DNA from: Anastatus disparis
Taxonomy: Eukaryota > Arthropoda > Insecta > Hymenoptera > Eupelmidae
Assembly (NCBI GenBank): GCA_017163975.1
Contig: JAFFSR010000347.1
Coordinates: 1,190,001 to 1,254,000, forward strand
Reading direction: 5' to 3'
DNA: 64,000 nucleotides
The position numbers were made by a program, and so were the translations under genes. The notes beneath the pieces were generated by a model. It was not told where the DNA came from, made no database searches, and saw only the letters and a list, made by a program, of their open reading frames with translations. Of the stretch, positions 55,636 to 64,000 are shown piece after piece; the stretch's first letter is position 1, and every line of letters begins with the position of its first letter.

Positions 55636-57095
55636 GAGACGAGGGGCTATTCACTTAAAAAAAAGTGTCAAAATGATTACAGATTTCATATGATTTCAAA
55701 TGATTTCGAATGATTTCAAAATGATTTCAGAAATATATTTTTATACTTGTAATTTAAAACATTTTCAAAACAGCCTATGGTAGGCAGTGATTTCAAATGA
55801 TTTTAAATGATTTCAAGCAAATTTTCTATGATTTCAAATGATTTCAAGCAAATTTTTTATGATTTCAAATAATTCCGAAATCATTCCAAGATAATTAAAA
55901 TTAATATTTATGAAGGTTAAGCTTACTATAAATTATAATCCCCAAATCGTCATTATTGAATCATATAAAAATTAAAATAATACCTATATTTTAACACCAC
56001 AAAAATAAAATAAAAAAACAAAGAAATTGCATAATTAAAACAAAAACTTTCTATCACTTTAGTAAATAAAAAGACCAACAATGTGTTCAATAATAATAAA
56101 TTATTCTAGATTTGTACTTACATTGGCTATGTGCATAGCAGAAAACACAAAGTTAAACTGAACTGACAGTTGTAAAACAAATGAGCATGGACAAATTATA
56201 AACACGCATCAACATGCACACTATATAAATCTATTTTCGACGACCGACTATAGCATAACTTTTGTTTTTAACTGAATGTTGTATACCTTGCTTGAATTTC
56301 AGGCTCGAACTTATAATCGACACTCAATCCTTAAATAGGACATTTTATTCTTATTTTTTTTATGATGAGGAAGTAAGATAAAATAATATTTGAAAACTGA
56401 ATGTCGCCTATGAATTCTAGTTTTAGTTATAATGTTTGTATAACATGAAATTAAATTTTTTAAACACAAAGTTAGTCTAAAAAATTGACCAACATAAGAG
56501 CTATGATCGAAAAACTTATCAGACGTGTGTGACAGATACAAAGAGAGAAATTCAAACATAAGTAAATAATGCTTATTTACTTATTTATAGATCTTATTTA
56601 AATTTTTTGTTAGTATTTCTTTTTTTCATTTTTCACATATATTCTTTTTTATTTGTTTTGATATAAATTATCTTTTACATAAAAATTTTTTGTGCAATGC
56701 GTTTTGCTTATGATTAAAATCATTCATTTTTTTCCAATTCCAGAAAAAAATTTTTATAAATATTTATATATTATATATCGATACTATTCCCCAAAAATAA
56801 AAAATTATTTTATTTATCAGAGCAGCTCATATTAATCTGGTATTTAAATAATATTTAGTATTATATTTCTGGTAATATTTTAAATTGAAAACTAAATACA
56901 ATAATATTCATTGATTTCAATGATTTCAAATGATTTCAATGATTTCAATTTGAATAGTTTTGATTTCGGTAATCATATTGTGCACATAAAATTTAATAAA
57001 ATATTTCAATGATTTTAAATGATTTCAATAATGATTTCAAATGATTTCATCTGAAGGTGGTCAATGATTTCTTACAGTGAATAGCCCCTCGAAAA
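55636..57095. mobile_element. TIR element with ATTTCAAATG repeats near both ends
   Basis: Ends GAGGGGCTATTCACT and AGTGAATAGCCCCTC. Arrays of ATTTCAAATG-type decamers lie at 55680-55880 and 56910-57060, both in the same orientation on the plus strand, so they are subterminal direct repeats. The interior is AT-rich and non-coding; the 82-codon minus-strand frame at 56311-56559 shows no domain. The terminal word resembles hAT-like ends, but no 8-bp duplication is evident. Confidence 0.7.
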
Positions 57096-57501
57096 TTTTC
57101 TCAAAAAAATCTGAAAAAATTCATACACATTCTTCAGCTGATTCTAAACACTTTTTATTCTTGATAATTTTTTTAATTCTTCTATTTAACGTCTGTTAGC
57201 CGTAAACAAAGTCTACGTTTCCCAATTATCACCAACGTGGAGGTCGACGTATGTAGACAGTCTTTTTGTTTTTTTTTTTTTGTTTTTTTTGTATTTTATG
57301 TTTTTTTTAGTTTTTAATGATTTTATGTTTTTTTTTCGTATTTTTATTTTTTTATATTTACTTAAATTTATAAAATGAAGCTAAACCGTGATTGAATTTT
57401 AGTGAATGTTCAATGTATTTGAAGAAAACAAGTAAGACAAATATATCTATTGCAATTAATGCAAAATCTGGTGGTTCTTTGTTTACAGCTTCTATGATTA
57501 G
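57096..57501. other. No gene recognised
   Basis: AT-rich, with a long T-rich, nearly homopolymeric stretch at 57265-57355. Confidence 0.5.
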
Positions 57502-57673
57502 ACATTGCGTCTTGCGCTCGGATGCCTGAAATAAAGTTAGTAGTGGGGGAACTCAAGCCAAGGGGAAGCGTAAGTCGGGTAGCCTGTCTAACATGTTGCA
57601 GGCGCACAGCAGATATCCCGCTTGTTCCCCACTACTAACTTTATTTCAGGCGTCCGAGCGCAAGACCCAATGT
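57502..57673. mobile_element. 172-bp hairpin MITE with ~47-bp TIRs
   Basis: ACATTGCGTCTTGCGCTCGG at the left and its near-exact complement at the right pair, and pairing continues through CCTGAAATAAAGTTAGTAGT. The loop is GC-rich (AAGCGTAAGTCGGGTAGCC). The 65-codon minus-strand frame merely crosses it. Confidence 0.8.
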
Positions 57674-58273
57674 TTAAATGAATTTTTAAGGTCTTTATAA
57701 CGAATTAATAAAAAATCTGAAATATACATTTTGTAGAGGGATATCTAAACTTTCAGAATCGATGTTAAAAACTTTAAAAAGTTGATCGTGTGAGACAGAA
57801 TGGCCTATTAAAAATTATTTGTTTATAACTTGTAATTGATATTATGAAAAAACTATTAGTCCTACAGAATTCTGCTTGCGTATGCTTATTGTGTATATTA
57901 ATCCTCTCTCTCCATCTGTAAGTAGTTAAACACGTTTTATTTTTTGCTCTTCTTATTTTTGTTCTGGTACTGCATTTTTGTGCCCTAGGGCGTTTTTCTT
58001 ACAGACTCTTGCACGCTCAATTTGCAAGGAACCGTCTCAGCTATAAATCATCAGTTTTTTCAGCGGTCCTTGCATTTTATCTTGTATTTTACGTCAGGGT
58101 GCTGTTCCTTGGAGGTTAGAATTATCGCAGTTTTGAGGTTAGTTTGGAGGCAATTTTGCATCTGCAGGCAGAGATCCTGGTGGCTAATTTTTCCGACCGA
58201 TAAAATAGAAGTCTACCTTACCCTATAAGGAGGTCAGTTGTAGTTACTGTAGTGTACACTAGAGGTCGGAGTA

Positions 58274-60037
58274 ATGGACAGTTGTGCGATTTGCAAGCTA
58301 TCCACCAATGATAAATGGGGCATGGCAAAGCTCCATTTGTGTTTCACGTGCCGGCAGCGTTGTCAAGCGAAATGCATGACTCGTTCAAAAATGGAAAATG
58401 GCACAAAGTATGAATGTAAAAGGTGCATTGAAAAAATAAAAAATAATTCAACATCATCAGCCAGTGGTAGCATCAAGGTCAATAGAGTTTCGCAGATCGC
58501 ACGCAAAGCTGTTTCCAATCAGCCCATCAGTGCCTCAACACCTTAGCGAACTGACTCGAAAGTGACACCTGTCAACACCGCTCAGAAGCAGCCTGAAAAA
58601 GTGAAAACTACTTTGTCATCGCAAACTTCAACCATCAACAACAACAGCGGTGCCACGGCGGATGGAGGGAGAAGTAGTTTAAGTATACATTTATCTGATA
58701 AGCAATTAGGAGGTGGCGCTGCGCACGCTGCCCCGAATAATAATAATAGTAATAATCTTAAGAAAAATAATTTTAATGTGGTCCGAGGTGACTTAGATTC
58801 TTCCTCATTGCAGGCAGCTGTATCTGCTCTAGAGGGCGCACTATCTGGCAGGCTTGATAAATTATTTAATTCTTTTGATCGACTTTTAACTTTTGAAAGC
58901 CAAGTCCAAAATTTTGACAAGGGCCTGCGGGATATTGTGTCCAAAATTGAAAAACAAAATGTATTTATTAAAAATTTAGAAACTGAGCAGATCCAGCTGT
59001 TAGAGGAAAATCGCAAACTTAAGGAAATAATAGTCACTTCGGAAAGGAATTTCCTGTCTGCTCTAAACAATGAAACTGAAACGTATAATAAAATCATAAG
59101 TAATAAATTTGATAACATTAAAACTTTTCTTAACAACGAGTTTCACGGAGTGGACAGGGGTTTCTTCAACCTTACAACCGGGGTAGCTGGCGTAGCGCAG
59201 GCCGTTGCGGATCTCACGGGAATAAATGAGCATACATTACACGCATCTGAATCTGTGGAAATAACACAAGCACCACATACACATAATATAATTAGTGAGG
59301 AGGCACCTCGTCAAGTTGAGACGGAGTGTAGTTCTGGAAGTGGTACATTGGTGATCTCTGGCGGATTTGACTGCTCAGCAGTCAATGTTGGGCCGGATGA
59401 ATTCGCCTGTGCCGTTCTTGGTACCATTCTCCCGACAATCAAGCGTACGAATATAATTTCTGTTAAGAAAATTGCTAAACATGACAATGTAAACGAGGTG
59501 CCTACAGAGCGTGAGATCAGTGGCGGCCCGAGGGGTTCATTCTCATTGCTGGTTAGACTTTCTGAGGAGGACCTGGTGCAAAAGGTGATTGAAGCTAAAC
59601 GACAATTCACAGGTTATTCGACGGCGGATCTTAATCCCTCCCTCCTTAGCAGTCTTTCTTCCATCAAACACCACAGCTTGATATTTATTAATGAATTTTT
59701 GCCTAGAGAGAAATATGCTAATTTTAAAAAATTGAAAAAGTATGCCAAAGAAAAAGGCTTTAAATTTGTTTGGCTCAGACATAGCAGATTTCTGGTGAGG
59801 AGGGAGAAAGGGGAGAGAGCACACAACTTTTTTAATGAAAATGACTTAGATAATTTATTGATAGATAGCAAGAAACTAGATCACGGTGTAAATGCAAATA
59901 AAGACAATTCTGAAATTCTATCGAATATTAAGTGCAATAATAATAAATGTGATACTAATACTACTAAAGCCTCTGATCATCAACGAAATATACTAGCGAA
60001 TAATGGAGTAACGTCAAGTGTGGCCTCTCCCCAATGA
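58274..60037 (+). pseudogene. LINE-2 ORF1, PHD-like finger and FP-type C-terminus, one stop
   Basis: From ATG 58274 the frame runs 587 codons with a single TAG at 58544 (codon 91). Residues 4-51 carry C-x2-C (CAIC), CFTC, two further Cys and YECKRC, a PHD-like zinc finger as in CR1 ORF1 proteins. A Ser/Asn-rich linker, a predicted coiled coil (about residues 180-275, heptad-like LFNSFDRLLTFE onward) and a C-terminal domain follow. That domain includes the segments IFINEFLPREKY, GFKFVWLRHSRFLVRREKG and NDLDNLL, resembling the Baculo_FP/L1-type C-terminal fold. It likely binds element RNA and multimerises. Apart from the one stop the frame is clean, so inactivation is recent or the stop is read through. 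Confidence 0.82.
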
Positions 60038-63000
60038 CTGCGCCTGGCCTCCTCGGGGGGTCGTACAGGGAGGAGGGGTGAACTGCGAGCATGCTTTCTG
60101 AATGTGACCTCTTTGAGGGCTCACATTGGGCAGGTACGTGAATTTCTGAGTGATGGTCCCTCTTACGACATATTTGGAGTGGCTGAGACCTGGCTGGGTC
60201 CATCTGTTTCGGATGACGTCATTCGGGTCAAGGGGTATAAAGTATTCAGACAGGACAGAAACTTGCGTGGTGGAGGAGTTGCCTTGTATATTAAAGATAA
60301 TTTAAAGTGCACTATTTTGGCTACTTCGGATACTCAAACTAATCATAGTGAAGGTAAACCGGAGGTACCTGAATATATTTTTTGTTCCGTGCAATTGGGC
60401 AGCTCCGAAGCTGTGCTAGTTTCTGTTATTTATCGACCTCCTGCAATTTCCTTTTTTAGAAATACTGATTTTTTGGATAACTTAAGAAATTTTGCCTCTG
60501 AATTCTCTCATAAAATCATAATGGGAGACCTGAATGCCGATCTCCTGCGTGAGAGCAGTGATGCCAAATTTATTAATAAATTATCGGCTGAGCTTTCGTT
60601 ACAGTTGGTTCAGCACGGTGCCACGCATCATACTCCGACGTCTCACACGTGGATTGACCTGATTCTTGTGGACGATAATGACACAGTACTTGACGCACGC
60701 AACTTACCGGCGAATTTTCACAGTCGGCACAATTTAATTGATCTATGCATTTCTTGTAATTTTATGAAGATAGATGAAAAGATAATTAAGTATAGGAATT
60801 ATAAAGATATCTGTCCAAACTTATTGGTGCAGAGTTTGGCCGGCTGTGATTGGACGCCATTTACAGTTGGTACAGTTGACCCGGAATCTGCGCTTGGCTG
60901 CCTCTGCGACAACCTTACGGCAGCAATACAAAATCTGGCGCCACTAAAATCACTTAAAATTGGTAAAGATAAATTTCCTTGGATAGATAAAGAGTTGTCG
61001 CAGATGCGGCACAAGAGAGATGCCACGTATCGTAGGTTTAAACGGACGAAGGAGGAGCGTTATCTCTCCGAATTCTTGAAACTGCGTAAAACTATAGACG
61101 AACAGACAGAACATGCTAAGACAAATTATTATCATAATAGACTGTTTGATGCTCTTGCTAGAGGTAATGTCTGGAAGGAGTTTAAAGACCTGGGACTCCT
61201 CTCCGGACCTCAAGGGAACTTGAATGGATTCACTCCTGATGAGCTTAATGCACATTTTGCGGGAGTGTCAGTCTCGCCACACGATGATACTGCGGAACGT
61301 AAGAAGATTCTTTCGGAGTGTAGTGAAAGTGGCTTTGCCTTCAAGCCAATTAATATTAAGGGGTATCCGCATACCGGCATAGAATTCTACCTTATCTACA
61401 TTTGAATTTTGCATTTTAATACAAATTTAACTATTTACGACTGAAATTCATAGAAGAGGCACATTCTTAACATTCTAAAGAATTGATTGCAATGTTAAGA
61501 GACAGTATAAAAGTGAAAATGAAGACGAAAACTGCAAAATACGATTATTCATAACTACATTGGAAAGTTAATCGTATTAAGCAGTTTTCGTCTTCATTTT
61601 CACTTTTATACTGTCGTTTAACATTGCAATCAATTCTTTAGAATGTTAAGAATGTGCCTCTTCTATCAATTTCAGTCATTAATAGTTAAATATTTATTAA
61701 AATGCATAATTGAACTGTAGATAAGGTAGAACTCTATGTCGGTATGCTGATTCCCCTTAATGATGTAATCCTTGCGATTTCGCATTTTTCATCACAGGCT
61801 TGTGGCGAGGATGGCATTCCGCAGAGTGTGATACTTAAAGCACTACCGTTTATTGGAGAGCATCTTGTGACTCTTTTCAATTCCTCTTTTGCGCGGGGGA
61901 TCTTCCCTTACCTTTGGAAGCGTGCACGCATTGTGCCTTTAAAGAAGTGTCCTGCACCTAAGATGCCTAAAGATTTTAGGCCAATAGCAATATTATGTTT
62001 TCTTTCAAAGGTTCTGGAGAAGATTGCCCATGAGCAACTGCAAGAGTACATTACGACACACAAAATACTCGACTCTTTGCAGATTGGCTTCAGAAAGCAC
62101 CATTCTACGCAGACCGCCATACTTAAACTTACAGACGACACAAGATCAGGTCTTGACAAGAAACTTGCCACGTTACTACTTCTATTTGACTTTAGTAAGG
62201 CTGTCGACACGATCTGCCCCTCCAAATTGCTTGCGAGGCTTAGATCGATGGGGCTTTCCAGGGCTGCACTTGAATGGATTAGCTCCTATTTATCAGGTCG
62301 GAAACAAATGGTTTCTACACACTTAAAAGAGGATTCAGATTGGCTAACAACCAATCTAGGAGTTCCACAGGGTTCAGTGCTGGGGCCTCTGTTGTTTTGC
62401 CTTTACATTAATAACATACGTGACACACTCGACCTCTGTTTCGTCGAGCACATATTATATGCTCATGACCTCCAAATCTATACTCAGGTCCCTTATGAAC
62501 ATGTGAATGAAGGTATTCGTATTTTGCGGAGGGCGGCCAGGGCGGTGTCGGGGTGGGCTGTCGATGCTTCTCTCACATTAAATGCAAGCAAAACTAAAGC
62601 AATCGTTTTTGGCAGTAGTCGATTTATTAATGACTTCTATACTGGTGAGTCAAGAACGATTGAGCTTGAGGGTGGTGTCGACATATCTTTCTCTGATACC
62701 GTTGTGAGCCTTGGTGTTGTGCTTGACGCTAGGTTGTCATGGGAGCCGCACATTAATATGGTGACTAAAAAATTTAATAGGGTAATGTATAGTTTGCGGT
62801 TTTTCCGTCGGTACACCACTGAGGCCCTGTGTAAACAACTCGCAGCCGCCTTGTTGTTTCCGCACCTCGACTACTGCTCAGTAGTTTTGCTCGATGCTTT
62901 GCAGGGGTTGAGAAGACGTTTACAAAGACTACAAAATTCATGTATGAGATATGTAATGGGTGTGAGAATGGGCGATCATATCTCTCCTTATAAAGCTGCT

Positions 63001-63303
63001 CTTGGTTGGCTGCGTACTGATTCAAGGAGACAGTATTTTATGGCTGTACTTATGTACAAAATCGTGCGCATGAATACTCCAGAGTATCTAGTGAGTCTCT
63101 TTTCTAGATATGTCCCTAGGGTAGCCACTAGGGGAGAGATTAAGGACTTCGCGGTGCCCTTCATGCGTACTGAGACTGGAAGAAATTCCTTTCAAGTTCA
63201 AGGTGCGCATTTTTGGAACTCCCTGCCTGCCGATATAAAAAATCTTCCATCGCTCGGCAGGTTCAAATCGGCTTTGAGGAGGTACTTACTCGACCTCGAG
63301 TGA
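60038..63303 (+). pseudogene. LINE-2 ORF2: endonuclease and RT, interrupted by a MITE
   Basis: The frame is the same as ORF1, separated by one TGA (60035-60037), and is open from 60038 with no in-frame ATG before the endonuclease (CFLNVTSLRAHI, GVAETWLG, MGDLNADLL, WIDLILVDD). It is cut at the TTAA at 61356 by a 405-bp family-D foldback and resumes at 61761 (NDVILAISHF). RT motifs are DFRPIAILCFLSKVLEKI, FDFSKAVDTI and GVPQGSVLGPLLFCLY, but the catalytic box reads YAHDLQIY where Y-A-D-D is expected, so one catalytic Asp is replaced by His. The C-terminal domain (RNSFQVQGAHFWNSLP, FKSALRRYLL) is complete. Apart from the MITE and that change it is well preserved. Confidence 0.9.
61356..61760. 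mobile_element. TTAA foldback family D, copy 2, inside LINE-2 ORF2
   Basis: 405 bp, TTAAGGGGTATCCGCATACC to TATGCTGATTCCCCTTAA. TTAA is duplicated at 61356-61359 and 61757-61760; taking away one TTAA and the element brings the LINE codons on either side back into register (AATATTAATGAT). This gives the exact borders. Confidence 0.95.
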
Positions 63304-63859
63304 TCTTAATTTTAAGTATTTTAATTTTATGTTAATTTATTTTGTTTTGTCTTATATATAGATTTAAGGTGTGAATGTATTTATTAGCGCGAATGATGGT
63401 TGAATGAATGCAGAAAGAATGAGTGATTCTGTTTCTTTTTATTAATAGTTATGACATCTTCGGTATCAAGTTTTTATTCTTTGAATTTTATTATTATATT
63501 ATTTTTTATTATTTATTGTTGCATTGTTTTGTCTAATTTTATTTTTATTTGATGTCATGACTATGCTTTATGCTTTATCTTTTAAATTGTGTTATTTGAT
63601 TTTAATTTGATTTTAATTTCATGACTGATAGATATTTAAGACTGTTTTCATTGTAATTTATGTTTTCATGCTTTCTGCGTGTATTTAGAGTAGTCTGTGA
63701 TATCGCTTTTACATAGTGACTTACTGATACAGTATTATATATTAATTTTAATATTTGACTGTGATATCTTATCAGATTATGTGCAATACTTTATACAGAA
63801 TTATTATTTATTGCTTGATGTATTACATGCCTTTTTGTACTCTTTTACAAAATAAATTG
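63304..63859 (+). other. LINE-2 3' untranslated region
   Basis: T-rich sequence between the ORF2 stop and the ATCT tail, with AAATAAA at 63850. No further frame. Confidence 0.7.
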
Positions 63860-63880
63860 ATATCTATCTATCTATCTATA
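63860..63880 (+). repeat. (ATCT)n tail of LINE-2
   Basis: GATATCTATCTATCTATCTA marks the 3' end of the retrotransposon. The sequence beyond (63881-64000) has no recognisable feature. Confidence 0.85.
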
Positions 63881-64000
63881 TTAAAAACAATTTATTCCCA
63901 CAGGGCCAGCTCTTAAATCATAAAATTAAAAAAGTTATGAATTTTTGAAATTTTAAGCACTTTTAATGGTTTTTCGCATTTTTCTCGGGAACTATAAATG

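Larger units (their letters stand above)
57890..63880 (+). mobile_element. CR1-like LINE (LINE-2 here) with (ATCT)n tail
   Basis: A 5' leader (start uncertain, about 57890-58273), ORF1 with PHD-like zinc finger, ORF2 with endonuclease and RT, and an AT-rich 3' UTR ending AAATAAATTGATATCTATCT with four ATCT repeats (63860-63878). A PHD-like ORF1 and a short tandem-repeat tail instead of poly(A) fit the CR1/L2/Jockey-superfamily side of LINEs. A family-D MITE splits ORF2. Leader sequence includes TCAGT words, but none I can fix as the start. Confidence 0.88.

Noticed and set aside
58582..59871. Minus-strand frames across LINE-2 ORF1
   Set aside because: They are shadows of the plus-strand ORF1, which has a recognisable zinc finger and C-terminal domain.

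Overview
This window is AT-rich eukaryotic DNA from an arthropod, most likely an insect. The grounds are the mix of CR1-like and RNase H-bearing non-LTR retrotransposons, Ty3/gypsy and Ty1/copia remnants, a tRNA-derived SINE, one TATA + TCAGT-initiator core promoter, and the absence of any prokaryotic gene organisation. A hymenopteran source is plausible but the sequence does not prove it. I found no intact host protein-coding gene; nearly everything recognisable is mobile DNA, much of it nested.

Layout. 1-5 kb: foldback elements, one nested in another, then an internally deleted gypsy element (3464-4980). 5-9 kb: AT-rich DNA with a good core promoter, candidate first exon and splice donor (6026-6230). 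9-22 kb: a dense cluster of foldback/MITE elements, a palindromic element built from a 10-bp repeat (10240-11110), a ~110-bp palindromic satellite (11130-11830), a three-level nest (12180-14455) and a SINE (18293-18517). 23-28.6 kb: LINE-1 (my label) with an open ORF1 and a decayed ORF2. 29.6-34.7 kb: a decayed copia element on the minus strand. 34.7-37.1 kb: a 2.3-kb palindrome with a tRNA-like Pol III module in each arm and two exon-like pieces of a SAM-type domain in its centre. 37.3-40.5 kb: a MITE and a gypsy-type gag fossil. 40.9-46.4 kb: foldbacks, microsatellites and a second 10-bp array. 46.6-55.4 kb: two inverted copies of a long palindromic element (U1, U2) joined head to head across a MITE. 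U1 holds a 3.7-kb DNA transposon with ~0.53-kb TIRs and a broken DDE-like transposase. 55.6-57.1 kb: an element with a third 10-bp array. 58-63.9 kb: a CR1-like LINE with a PHD-like ORF1, whose ORF2 is split by a 405-bp MITE.

The unifying theme is a large set of long-inverted-repeat elements whose ends begin TTAAG or TTAAC and which sit in duplicated TTAA sites. I count about 13 terminal-sequence families and more than 20 copies. In several cases the window supplies its own empty site: the sister arm of a palindrome, or the reading frame of the interrupted LINE. The most novel-looking items are the SAM/tRNA-like palindrome, the TTAA foldback swarm with its possible autonomous partner, and three unrelated arrays with a period of 10 bp, about one DNA turn.
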